Shown here piece after piece: positions 7,597 to 14,462 of a stretch of DNA of 15,484 nt. The stretch lies in NCBI GenBank assembly GCA_028276605.1, contig JAPYWC010000010.1, forward strand, positions 1 through 15,484, given 5' to 3'. The notes beneath the pieces are model-generated. The model saw nothing but the letters and a program-made list of their open reading frames with translations, was not told the DNA's origin and searched no databases. The translations under genes and the position numbers were made by a program. The number at the start of each line of letters is the position of its first letter. The first letter of the stretch is position 1. Origin of the DNA: Desulfurococcales archaeon (GTDB lineage Archaea; Thermoproteota; Thermoprotei_A; Sulfolobales; Ignisphaeraceae).

Positions 7597-7890
7597 ATGG
7601 CACAAGCTCCTGTTGCAGCAAACACCGTACTCGTAGGTAAAAAACCCGTAATGAACTATGTACTAGCAATACTAACACTATTAAACCAGGGAGTTAACGA
7701 AATAACAGTAAAGGCAAGGGGAAGAGCAATAAGCAAAGCTGTTGATGCGATAGAGATTGTAAGAAATAGATTCCTGCCAGGAAAGATCGATGTGAAAGAG
7801 ATAAAGATTGGAAGCCAAACAATAACAAGCAGTGATGGCAGACAAACAAGAGTATCCACAATAGAGATTGTCATTGTAAAGAAGGATTAA
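7597..7890 (+). CDS. albA: DNA/RNA-binding protein Alba (Sac10b family)
   Basis: Abundant archaeal chromatin protein that binds double-stranded DNA and RNA as a dimer. The 97-aa protein has the classic Alba opening [10 protein letters not shown]: Lys15 and Lys16 correspond to the DNA-contacting, acetylatable lysine pair of the Sulfolobus protein. [12 protein letters not shown] (helix 2) follows, then RNRFLPG, which carries the Phe used in dimer-dimer contacts, and the C-terminal beta-hairpin ending IEIVIVKKD. Length is standard. It has its own TATA-like element, a strong ribosome site and a T-rich terminator, so it is probably a highly expressed single-gene unit. It is divergent from reverse gyrase. 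Confidence 0.97.
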   Translation: MAQAPVAANTVLVGKKPVMNYVLAILTLLNQGVNEITVKARGRAISKAVDAIEIVRNRFLPGKIDVKEIKIGSQTITSSDGRQTRVSTIEIVIVKKD

Positions 7891-7940
7891 AGAAACTATA
7901 ACATAACAGCAGAACAAGTGAGTACGTCATTACGTCTATG

Positions 7941-7952
7941 TTTTTTTCTTTT
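7941..7952 (+). terminator. T-tract terminator after alba
   Basis: TTTTTTTCTTTT lies 50 bases downstream of the alba stop, with no strong hairpin before it. This is the usual form of an intrinsic archaeal terminator. Confidence 0.6.
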
Positions 7953-7987
7953 CATCTGCTATTACTTTATTGCCTTAACCTTCTAAG

Positions 7988-8377
7988 CTAGCAGTTAAGT
8001 ATGATGATGTTGTACTCCTTGAGCAACTCTAAAGCCTTAGGCTTAACCTCGTTCATGCAATAAATCAGTATCTCTCCTTTCTCATTTCGCGCTACTTTAA
8101 AGCCTTTAGACTTCATAGTTTTGTATGCTCTTTGCCTGATATATTCAAAGAGGAGATTATTCAAGGCACTTTCAAGATCTTCAATGCGATAATCAAGCAC
8201 ATTAATTTTCTTAAGGAAACCCTTCTTTATAAGGTTCTTTATGACCTTGCGTGCAACTCTTTTAGAGCCAAAGAATGTGAGCACGTCAAGTGCTTCTCCT
8301 AAATTAAAGGGGTTATTCCCGAAGGTTTTCTTCAAAATTATGTAGTAAGCAATTTCTCTTTTACTAAGCCAAACCAT
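7988..8377 (-). CDS. Hypothetical protein, predicted N-terminal winged helix
   Basis: Not recognised. The 129-aa, lysine-rich protein begins LSKREIAYYIILKK and continues with two more predicted helices, then a segment like a recognition helix and wing (SKRVARKVIKNLIKKGFL, about residues 38-55), which suggests a small DNA- or RNA-binding winged helix. The C-terminal half (AYKTMKSKGFKV, GEILIYC, ALELLKEYNIIIL) alternates helix and strand. It is faintly like the C-terminal part of tRNA-splicing endonuclease subunits or restriction-like folds, but no catalytic motif is visible and I would not assign either. It is the last gene of the S6e-aIF2-gamma-PIN-Rpo7 run, in a place where many archaea carry spt4. 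The ATG at 8377 is preceded by an AGGGGAT ribosome site that overlaps the guide of a candidate C/D sRNA. Confidence 0.7.
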   Translation of the reverse strand: MVWLSKREIAYYIILKKTFGNNPFNLGEALDVLTFFGSKRVARKVIKNLIKKGFLKKINVLDYRIEDLESALNNLLFEYIRQRAYKTMKSKGFKVARNEKGEILIYCMNEVKPKALELLKEYNIIILNC

Positions 8378-8381
8378 GAAA

Positions 8382-8429
8382 TCAGAATCCCCTAGTACAT
8401 CATCACTCAGACCTTACAAGGCTCATCAT
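8382..8429 (-). ncRNA. Candidate box C/D sRNA in the Rpo7-downstream spacer
   Basis: Minus-strand order: box C ATGATGA (8429-8423), 12-nt guide (8422-8411), D' CTGA (8410-8407), 3-nt spacer, C' ATGATGT (8403-8397, 6 of 7), 11-nt guide (8396-8386), box D CTGA (8385-8382). C, D' and D are all perfect consensus. C' can also be read as GTGATGA directly after D'. Guides would pair with ACCTTACAAGGC (methyl at the U in position 5) and AATCCCCTAGT (methyl at the C in position 5); targets are not identified. I see no immediate terminal stem, although ATGAAA near 8450 could pair with TTTCAT after box D. The element ends 4 bases before the start codon of the downstream gene, so it may be processed from the mRNA leader. 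L7Ae, encoded in this window, is the expected binder. Confidence 0.62.
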
Positions 8430-8452
8430 TAGAGGAAATAGACCTTTTCATA

Positions 8453-8989
8453 CTACTTTTTTGAGCGGATCCACTCAATCTTTCCAAGATATGGTTGCCT
8501 CATTGTTAGGTTCACTCTAGGGGGTCTATTTGGAGCTATTGTTACGTTTGTTATTCGCGCTCTTACAATGTCCCCTGGCGCTATGATTCTCTTGCTACTT
8601 TTAGTCACAATAACTCCTCTAACTGCATCATATTCCACCTCCTCATCAGTTATTTGCTGGATATGAACAAACCCTTCTACAGCACCTACAGACACTATTA
8701 TGCCACCTCGACTAACAGTTTCAACGATGCCTTCGACAACCTCGTTCGGTATTGGAACATAGCTTAAAACAGTAAATTCGACAACATGGTATGGTGCTCC
8801 CTCACCCATTGGAATAACTCCTAGAGGGTCTACATTAATATCTAGTACTGCTAGTATAATTCCTAATGTTTTATCCTTTAATCCTTCATACTTCCTTCTA
8901 AGTTCTTCAAAAACTACATTTTCTAGAGGCTTTTCAAACTTCGAAGGCTCTACCCTTACAACATCTCTAAGCTTATAGATTCTAAACAA
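8453..8989 (-). CDS. rpo7: DNA-directed RNA polymerase subunit Rpo7 (E')
   Basis: Stalk subunit of archaeal RNA polymerase that pairs with Rpo4, binds emerging RNA and helps open complex formation. The 178-aa protein matches the family along its length: N-terminal tip domain (YKLRDVVRVEPSKF, GEGAPYHVVEF near 62-72), then an S1/OB domain from about residue 84 (VVEGIV, GFVHIQQI) and the conserved ending LTMRQPYLGKIEWI. The start is a TTG at 8989, which gives the expected N-terminus, with GGTG about 8 bases upstream. It follows the PIN gene after 72 bases, in an order common in archaea. Spt4, often the next gene, is absent. A TATA-like CTTTAAAG (9038-9031) could give the gene its own promoter. 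Confidence 0.96.
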   Translation of the reverse strand: MFRIYKLRDVVRVEPSKFEKPLENVVFEELRRKYEGLKDKTLGIILAVLDINVDPLGVIPMGEGAPYHVVEFTVLSYVPIPNEVVEGIVETVSRGGIIVSVGAVEGFVHIQQITDEEVEYDAVRGVIVTKSSKRIIAPGDIVRARITNVTIAPNRPPRVNLTMRQPYLGKIEWIRSKK

Positions 8990-9030
8990 GTTACTTACAC
9001 CTATAACAGGTGCAGTATATTTGCCTAGCG

Positions 9031-9038
9031 CTTTAAAG
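9031..9038 (-). promoter_or_regulatory. Possible internal promoter for rpo7
   Basis: CTTTAAAG in the PIN-Rpo7 spacer, read on the minus strand, is a good TATA match. A start about 25 bases on would leave a leader of about 20 bases containing the GGTG ribosome site. Confidence 0.35.
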
Positions 9039-9061
9039 AACGAATTTCTTTAAAAACCTTT

Positions 9062-9460
9062 CTATGCTTGTTCAAATCGCCCTTCTGATTCCCTGTATGT
9101 TACTACCTCTAAACCACTTCTTAATGCCTTTTCCTTAACCTTAGAATCCGTTGATATTACAACACATCTAAAGCCTTCAGCTAAGAGTTTTAATCCAAAA
9201 CTTATTATAACATTATCTGCTTCGCCAACAAAACCGGATTCCACCACCTTTAATTTTGGGATAATGTTTTGAAGTATCCATTGAGCCAATACCGCTTTCT
9301 TTCCATAGCTTTTTCTAGCAAATTTTTCAAGCTCGTGCACCACTGCATCAACAACAACAAGTTCGCAATCAGGTAAAACTTCAAAAATACTATCGAGACT
9401 AGCACGTCTCTCGGCAATAACAAAAAGAGCGCTTGTATCGAAGATCGCTATACACTTCAT
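9062..9460 (-). CDS. PIN-domain nuclease, Fcf1/Utp24- or VapC9-like
   Basis: Single PIN domain of 132 aa with all four metal-binding acidic positions: Asp8 (FDTSAL), Glu43 (VHELEKFA), Asp82 (EADNVI) and Asp105 (STDSKVK). PIN proteins of this type cut RNA; the eukaryotic relative Fcf1/Utp24 cuts pre-rRNA. The setting, between aIF2-gamma and Rpo7 in a translation/transcription operon and with no antitoxin gene beside it, favours a housekeeping role such as rRNA processing over a toxin. The start codon follows the aIF2-gamma stop directly (TAG then ATG), so translation is probably coupled. Confidence 0.88.
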   Translation of the reverse strand: MKCIAIFDTSALFVIAERRASLDSIFEVLPDCELVVVDAVVHELEKFARKSYGKKAVLAQWILQNIIPKLKVVESGFVGEADNVIISFGLKLLAEGFRCVVISTDSKVKEKALRSGLEVVTYRESEGRFEQA

Positions 9461-10702
9461 CTAGCTAATCACTTGACCCCATCCAACAAGCCTATACCTA
9501 CCACCAATTTGCATCAGAATGGTTGCTCTGCTATTCTTCAACACTACAACAGGTTCATTAAGAGTTGCTTCAAGCTCATCGCTAGTCACATGTTGAATAA
9601 CGGCACCAACTGTTGCTGTGCCTATAACTAGCAGGATTTTGTCTTTAGGCTTGGGCTTCGGAGGCGTTGTAACAACACCTCTAAAACCAATAATTTTGTC
9701 TAACATGCTATACTGAATTCTTACATCCTGCACAGGATCTGGAACATCGTGACCCAATACCTGCCCTCTTAAGGCATCAGATTTTGTGAGTGAAGGATCG
9801 AGGCTTGTGCCAAGCGCTACTAAACCACCTGGTCTTGCAAAATCTGACTCTATATCCCAGTACCTAATGCTTGTAATGCGTGTAGTTAGAGGAATGTAAT
9901 TAATTTTACTCTTTACCACAACTTTAGCGCCAGGCTTTATCTCAACTTCATCACCAACTCTTATCTCACCTTTTATTAGTGCTCCGCCAACCACTCCTCC
10001 AACAAGTTTTTCTGGAGGTGTGCCTGGGGGGTTCACATCAAAGCTCCTAGCTATTTGCATGACTGCTGGTTTGCTAAGATCTCTTTCAGGTTCCTTGAAT
10101 AGCTTAGCTATAGCCATGGCTACTACATCAATATTTGTTCTGTGAAGTGCGCTAACAGGTATTATTGGTGCTTTACTGAACTTTGTTGTTGACAGAAACT
10201 CCTTTATCTGATTATAGTTCTTACGTGCTTCCTCAGGGGAGACAACATCAATCTTGTTCTGAACAACTATTACTTGGTTAAGCCCTAGAAGCTCTAAAGC
10301 CTTTGTATGTTCAATTGTTTGAGGCTGAGGACAAGGTTCATTAGCGGCAATAACTATTATTGCTGCATCCATTAGGGTTGCACCTGAAAGCATTACCGAC
10401 ATTAGTATTTCGTGCCCTGGTGCATCAACAAATGAAACTGTTTTAACTAGCTTTGGTTCAGCGTTATTTGGGCATTTATCAATATTTGTTATAAAGGCTT
10501 CGGGGATTTCTACACCTTCACAATATAGAATTGAGCCTTGCGCATAACCTAGCCTTATCGTCATTGAGCGTCTAAGTTCCTCAGAATGCCTTGCGGTCCA
10601 TACACCTGTTAATGCTTGAACAAGCGTTGTTTTGCCGTGGTCTACATGTCCCACGACCCCTATAATCATGCTTGGTATAATTTTGTTTTTCTCATTATTC
10701 AT
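9461..10702 (-). CDS. eif2g: Translation initiation factor aIF2 gamma subunit
   Basis: GTPase that delivers initiator Met-tRNA to the small ribosomal subunit as part of the aIF2 heterotrimer. The 413-aa length is normal. G motifs: G1 GHVDHGKTT (18-26), switch 1 region RRSMTIRLGY (about 54-63 with the preceding residues), G3 DAPGHE (93-98), G4 NKID (149-152) and G5 SAL (184-186), followed by domains II and III. The zinc knuckle between switch 1 and G3, normally two Cys pairs, retains only Cys61 and Cys77; the second Cys of each pair is replaced (YCEGV, KCPNN). The start ATG has a GGGTG-type site upstream. It lies 74 bases after S6e, and a TATA-like stretch near 10733-10741 might allow separate transcription. 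Confidence 0.97.
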   Translation of the reverse strand: MNNEKNKIIPSMIIGVVGHVDHGKTTLVQALTGVWTARHSEELRRSMTIRLGYAQGSILYCEGVEIPEAFITNIDKCPNNAEPKLVKTVSFVDAPGHEILMSVMLSGATLMDAAIIVIAANEPCPQPQTIEHTKALELLGLNQVIVVQNKIDVVSPEEARKNYNQIKEFLSTTKFSKAPIIPVSALHRTNIDVVAMAIAKLFKEPERDLSKPAVMQIARSFDVNPPGTPPEKLVGGVVGGALIKGEIRVGDEVEIKPGAKVVVKSKINYIPLTTRITSIRYWDIESDFARPGGLVALGTSLDPSLTKSDALRGQVLGHDVPDPVQDVRIQYSMLDKIIGFRGVVTTPPKPKPKDKILLVIGTATVGAVIQHVTSDELEATLNEPVVVLKNSRATILMQIGGRYRLVGWGQVIS

Positions 10703-10776
10703 GGAGGCACCCTAAAAGTTGCATTCTAGAAGTGTATAAGATGTATATGATTCGGCAAAAAGTTGTTTATGATATT

Positions 10777-11427
10777 CTACATGAATATTGCAACGGTATT
10801 TATCTGTACTATATCTTCTGATATTGTATTACCTCTAACTAGCTTTCTTCTTCTCTCACCATCTTCCCTAGGTCTAAAGCCTGGACCTGATGAAAGGAGT
10901 ACGTATTTCTTGACAGAGCCTTCAATATCTGGCCTCATTGGGAACCCTGCTGAATCAGAGCCTCCCCTAATTTCAAGCACAACGTTTTTAAGTCCTATTA
11001 CTGAACCATCAATTCTGTCGCCAATCTTCAAGCCCACAAACCTGCTAGCCTCTGGACCTGAGACTCTTATCTGGAACGCGGGGGCTCTAAATATCTCTCC
11101 AATAGCTCGGTTCGTTGCTAGTTTCTCTCTAAGCAAAGCCTCTGGCACCAAAACAGTCTGTATATCGAGAGATGGATCCTCAACAACCTTAGCTGTGATG
11201 TTCACTTTCTCCTTATTTGCTTTATTCTTCCAAATCCTAATCGTGACCACTCCTAGTACTGGGTTTATCATCTCAATAAGCTTTGGGTTTGCTTTACACT
11301 GCACAAGCTCTCTCTGCTCCTTATGCTTCTCAGTATATGGAAGGTCTGGGCTACCCACAACTAATACTGGCACTATTCTTATGTTCTTAGCAGTGGGGTC
11401 TGCTACAACAATTTTGAAGTCTGCCAT
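10777..11427 (-). CDS. rps6e: 30S ribosomal protein S6e
   Basis: Small-subunit ribosomal protein. The family signatures are plain: GGSDSAGFPMRPD (155-167), GPGFRP, then ERRRKLVRGNTIS (191-203) and DIVQIN near the end. Its 216 aa matches the long form seen in Sulfolobales and relatives; many euryarchaeal versions are about 125 aa. The first 60 residues (DFKIVVADP start) are the extended N-terminal domain. GGTG lies about 10 bases before the ATG. It is the first gene of the minus-strand run to aIF2-gamma, PIN and Rpo7 and is divergent from aIF5B. A T5 run (read on the minus strand near 10760-10756) lies after its stop. Confidence 0.97.
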   Translation of the reverse strand: MADFKIVVADPTAKNIRIVPVLVVGSPDLPYTEKHKEQRELVQCKANPKLIEMINPVLGVVTIRIWKNKANKEKVNITAKVVEDPSLDIQTVLVPEALLREKLATNRAIGEIFRAPAFQIRVSGPEASRFVGLKIGDRIDGSVIGLKNVVLEIRGGSDSAGFPMRPDIEGSVKKYVLLSSGPGFRPREDGERRRKLVRGNTISEDIVQINTVAIFM

Positions 11428-11521
11428 TGACTTTAGACACCAACACTTAATGCTCTTCCTTTGTATTTCTTAATTTTAGACCTAAAAAGCTATTTTGAGA
11501 TTTGCTACAAAATTGGGTAGC

Positions 11522-11528
11522 GAGGTGA
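11522..11528 (+). promoter_or_regulatory. Ribosome binding site of infB
   Basis: GAGGTGA, a perfect Shine-Dalgarno match, lies six bases before GTG 11535. It decides this non-ATG start. Confidence 0.7.
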
Positions 11529-11534
11529 ATACTA

Positions 11535-13385
11535 GTGAGTTCAAGTAGCAGGAAACTGAGGCAACCAATAGTAGTTGTTCTAGGACATGTTGATCATGGG
11601 AAGACCACTCTCTTGGATAAGATTAGAGGTACTGCTGTAGTTAAGAAAGAAGCTGGGGAAATGACGCAGCATATAGGAGCCAGCAATATTCCTGTATCAA
11701 TTATTGAAAAAGTTATAGCACCTCTGAAGAGGATGTTCCCAATTAAGCTGACCATACCTGGACTTCTGTTTATAGATACTCCTGGTCATGAGCTCTTCTC
11801 TAACCTTAGAAAGAGAGGGGGAAGCGTCGCCGATATAGCAATATTAGTGATAGATATAAATGAGGGTGTTATGCCTCAGACCGTTGAAAGTATAGAAATT
11901 TTGAAGAGTAGAAAAGTTCCCTTCGTTATAGCTGCAAACAAGATAGATAAGATACCTGGTTGGAAGCCTAATCCTGACGAACCAATAACGATAAGCCTAC
12001 AAAAACAGAGTCCAGCTGTTGTGAAAAGACTTGAGGATGCAATCTATAAGCTTGTGGCTCAACTATCAAATTACGATGTTACAGCTGATCTCTTTAGCCG
12101 CATCAGAGATTTTATGACGACTACACCTATAGTACCCGTTTCTGCAAAGACTGGGGAGGGAATAGCCGAGCTTTTGGCAGTAGTTGCAGGCATAGCACAG
12201 CGATATATAGGTGATAGACTCGTATATGTTGAGGGTCCTGGAAAGGGTGTTGTTTTAGAAGTGAAAGAGCAACCTGGATTTGGGACAGCAATAGATGTAA
12301 TACTTTACGATGGAATAATAAGGGAGAAGGACTTGATAGTTTTAGCAGGAGTCAATGGACCTATAGCTACTCGTGTAAGAGCTATTCTAATGCCTAAGAC
12401 TGTGACCGACATTAGAGTAGCTAAAACTGAATTAACAACAGTTGAGGAAGTTTCAGCAGCTGCTGGAATAAGGATCGTTGCACCAAACCTAGAAGAGGTC
12501 ATTGCAGGGTCTCCACTTTATGTAGTACCTAGTGAGGAGGATCTGGAGAAGTATAAGAGGATGGTATCAGAGGAGGTAGAGACTATAAGGTTTAAGAAGG
12601 ATGTTATAGGAGTTGTTGTAAAGGCAGACACACTAGGTACTTTAGAGGCGTTGATTAATGCATTAACAAAGAGAGGTATACCAATAAGGCTTGCTGATGT
12701 AGGTCCCCTGTCAAAGAGAGAGGTTATAGAAGCATCTATTGTAGCAAAACAGAACAGATACTATGGCGTCATCCTCTTATTTAATGTTAAACCATTACCT
12801 GAAGCTGAAGAACTCATAAAGAAGGAGGGTATAAAGGTGTTCTGGAATAACATAATCTATAGGCTTATCGAGGAGTATCTGCAGTGGGTTGAAACAGAGA
12901 AAAAGCTGGAGCTTCAAAGAGAATTTGAGTCTCTTGTACTTCCAGGAAAAATAAAGATCTTGCCTGGCTTTGTATTTAGACGTAGTGACCCTGCAATTGT
13001 AGGTATAGTTGTCTTAGGAGGTATAATTAAGCCTGGTTTCCCCCTTATGAGAGAGGATGGTAGAAGGGTTGGTGAAATTATGCAGATTCAGCACATGAAG
13101 CAAACACTCAAGGAAGCTAGAGCAGGACAAGAAGTAGCAATATCCATTAGAGGGAATGTTATTGTGGGCAGACATATAGATGAAGGAGACATACTCTACA
13201 CAGATATACCACCTGAACATGCAAAACTATTGGTAACAAAGTTTAGGGATATGTTGCCAGAGGATGCAATTGAAGTTCTAAAAGAGATACTGAAAATCAA
13301 GGCATCGATAACAGGTAATCCTGAATACACGCTAGCATTAAAATTAATTGAAAAACCTCGCAGTTCAGCCTCTAGCTTTACCTAG
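11535..13385 (+). CDS. infB: Translation initiation factor aIF5B (IF2-like)
   Basis: Ribosome-dependent GTPase that promotes subunit joining and initiator tRNA placement. The 616 aa correspond to the compact archaeal form: G domain with G1 GHVDHGKTT (17-25), G3 DTPGHE (81-86), G4 NKID (135-138) and a SAK-type G5 (VSAKTGEG). Then come beta-barrel domain II (KGVVLEVKEQPGFGT), domain III (VVKADTLGTLEAL) and C-terminal domain IV (LPGFVFRRSDPAIVGI, GRRVGEIMQI). No intein is present, unlike some archaeal homologues. It starts with GTG behind a perfect ribosome site. The last 21 bases overlap the end of the convergent L24e gene. Confidence 0.97.
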   Translation: MSSSSRKLRQPIVVVLGHVDHGKTTLLDKIRGTAVVKKEAGEMTQHIGASNIPVSIIEKVIAPLKRMFPIKLTIPGLLFIDTPGHELFSNLRKRGGSVADIAILVIDINEGVMPQTVESIEILKSRKVPFVIAANKIDKIPGWKPNPDEPITISLQKQSPAVVKRLEDAIYKLVAQLSNYDVTADLFSRIRDFMTTTPIVPVSAKTGEGIAELLAVVAGIAQRYIGDRLVYVEGPGKGVVLEVKEQPGFGTAIDVILYDGIIREKDLIVLAGVNGPIATRVRAILMPKTVTDIRVAKTELTTVEEVSAAAGIRIVAPNLEEVIAGSPLYVVPSEEDLEKYKRMVSEEVETIRFKKDVIGVVVKADTLGTLEALINALTKRGIPIRLADVGPLSKREVIEASIVAKQNRYYGVILLFNVKPLPEAEELIKKEGIKVFWNNIIYRLIEEYLQWVETEKKLELQREFESLVLPGKIKILPGFVFRRSDPAIVGIVVLGGIIKPGFPLMREDGRRVGEIMQIQHMKQTLKEARAGQEVAISIRGNVIVGRHIDEGDILYTDIPPEHAKLLVTKFRDMLPEDAIEVLKEILKIKASITGNPEYTLALKLIEKPRSSASSFT

Positions 13386-13553
13386 GTACTGCTTTGTCCA
13401 CGGCAATTTCTTCGGATCCCTGCCCAATTTATAACTCTTGAAACACTTGCTTGAGCAGAACCACATTATTGTTCCATCATTCAGTACATACATTAGACCT
13501 GTCCCAGGCTCAATGGGATTGCCGCAAAAGCTGCATACATGCCTAGAGACCAT
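13365..13553 (-). CDS. rpl24e: 50S ribosomal protein L24e
   Basis: Small zinc-binding large-subunit protein of 62 aa. Cys7, Cys10, Cys33 and Cys37 (CSFCG and FCSSKC) form the zinc site, within the family pattern CxxCGxxIEPGTGxMYVxNDGT and the ending RDPKKLPWTKQY. The start is ATG at 13553; another ATG at 13557 is out of frame. Its 3' end runs antisense into aIF5B by 21 bases. It is divergent from S28e. Confidence 0.96.
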   Translation of the reverse strand: MVSRHVCSFCGNPIEPGTGLMYVLNDGTIMWFCSSKCFKSYKLGRDPKKLPWTKQYLGKARG

Positions 13554-13610
13554 ACATTACTACACCATTTTAACCTTATTGACTACAACACAAAAATATG
13601 CTTTTACTAA

Positions 13611-13620
13611 AGCTTAAAAG
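13611..13620 (+). promoter_or_regulatory. Probable TATA box of rps28e
   Basis: AGCTTAAAAG, about 65 bases before the S28e start, resembles a crenarchaeal TATA box and sits inside a small near-palindrome AGCTT-AA-AAGCT. Expected transcription start is near 13640. Confidence 0.4.
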
Positions 13621-13681
13621 CTCTTCTTAGCTAAAGTAAGTTATAGACATACTTAGATGTAGCTAATGGTGTTGATGAATA

Positions 13682-13945
13682 ATGCCAAAAATTGTTGTAG
13701 AGGAGAAAACAAAAGACTATGATATAAACGTGATCGAGAAAATAGGCTTTCCTGCAGAAGTAGTTCAAATACTTGGAAGAACAGGTGTTACTGGCGAGGT
13801 TACTCAGGTAAGGGTTAGAATACTTGAAGGCAGGGATAAAGGAAGAATTCTAACCAGAAATGTTAAAGGACCTGTCAGAGTAGGCGACATTCTAATACTA
13901 CGAGAGACAGAAAGAGAGGCGAGGAAACTGAGTGTAAGAAGGTAG
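13682..13945 (+). CDS. rps28e: 30S ribosomal protein S28e
   Basis: Small-subunit protein with an OB-fold. The 87-aa sequence carries the near-invariant family core: [52 protein letters not shown] and a basic tail. The N-terminal roughly 15 residues are a crenarchaeal-type extension. The start ATG has a GGTG/TTGAT stretch upstream. It is monocistronic here, between divergent L24e and convergent L7Ae; in many archaea these genes are co-directional. Confidence 0.97.
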   Translation: MPKIVVEEKTKDYDINVIEKIGFPAEVVQILGRTGVTGEVTQVRVRILEGRDKGRILTRNVKGPVRVGDILILRETEREARKLSVRR

Positions 13946-13953
13946 TTAAAAAC

Positions 13954-13978
13954 TTTTTATTACGGTTTATTTTTACTT
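13954..13978 (+). terminator. T-rich terminator after rps28e
   Basis: Successive T-runs (TTTTTA, TTTA, TTTTTA) begin 9 bases after the S28e stop in the 52-base convergent gap to L7Ae. Confidence 0.55.
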
Positions 13979-13997
13979 CTATATGTTTTGCCTTGAT

Positions 13998-14384
13998 TTA
14001 CTTGCCAGCCTTTGCCCTAAGCTCTTGGAATTTCTGTATGAGTTCGTCAACTTCTGCCTTTGCTTGTCCTGGATCAACTATGCATGCTGAAGCAGCTGCA
14101 ACTTCTATGCCTGCAGCTTCACCTAGTCTCTTTTTGCTTGGCACGTAAAGGTATGGAACCTTCTTCTCTTCACATAGTAGTGGTAGATGCGCTACTACTT
14201 CCGGTGGGTCAACATCCTCTGCTATTAGCACTAATTTGCATAGTCCTCTCTCAACACCTTTTGTAACCTCATTTGTACCCTTCCTTATCTTTCCACCTGT
14301 CTCTCTAGCTTTCTTTAATGCTTCATATGCTTTCTCTGCTACTTCTGGTGGAACTTCAAACCTTACATAGAATGGTTTCGACAT
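13998..14384 (-). CDS. rpl7ae: 50S ribosomal protein L7Ae
   Basis: Kink-turn-binding protein of the large subunit; in archaea it is also a core part of box C/D and H/ACA sRNPs and of RNase P. The 128-aa sequence has the RNA-contact motif KGTNEVTK (35-42), [10 protein letters not shown] (53-62), [15 protein letters not shown] (70-84) and the [10 protein letters not shown] loop (91-100). It is preceded by a TATA-like element (14450-14441) and a GGGATG ribosome site. It lies 78 bases downstream of GluRS on the same strand and is convergent with S28e. The two candidate C/D sRNAs in this window would be direct binding partners. I looked for a kink-turn in its own leader and saw no convincing one. 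Confidence 0.97.
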   Translation of the reverse strand: MSKPFYVRFEVPPEVAEKAYEALKKARETGGKIRKGTNEVTKGVERGLCKLVLIAEDVDPPEVVAHLPLLCEEKKVPYLYVPSKKRLGEAAGIEVAAASACIVDPGQAKAEVDELIQKFQELRAKAGK

Positions 14385-14440
14385 CTGGCATCCCTTTCCA
14401 CATCTTCTGTTGTACTAAATGTTTTAATATTGGTCTCGGG

Positions 14441-14450
14441 TTTTTAAGAA
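14441..14450 (-). promoter_or_regulatory. Probable TATA box of rpl7ae
   Basis: On the minus strand TTCTTAAAAA lies in the GluRS-L7Ae gap. It would put the L7Ae transcription start near 14420, with a leader of about 35 bases. Confidence 0.4.
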
Positions 14451-14462
14451 ATAATGAATTCC

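Noticed and set aside
8001..8030. ATGATGA on the plus strand, a possible box C, inside the 3' end of the small hypothetical gene
   Set aside because: No CTGA follows at guide distance or anywhere in the next 60 bases.
9925..9958. GTGATGA on the minus strand within aIF2-gamma
   Set aside because: No D box at the right distance; the codons belong to a conserved VGDEVEIKPG segment.
10763..11473. Long plus-strand open frame opposite S6e
   Set aside because: S6e on the minus strand is unmistakable; the opposite frame is serine/leucine-rich antisense translation.
14385..14440. Possible kink-turn in the L7Ae leader for autoregulation
   Set aside because: Autoregulation by L7Ae is known in archaea, but I could not find stems flanking a three-base bulge and tandem G-A pairs here.
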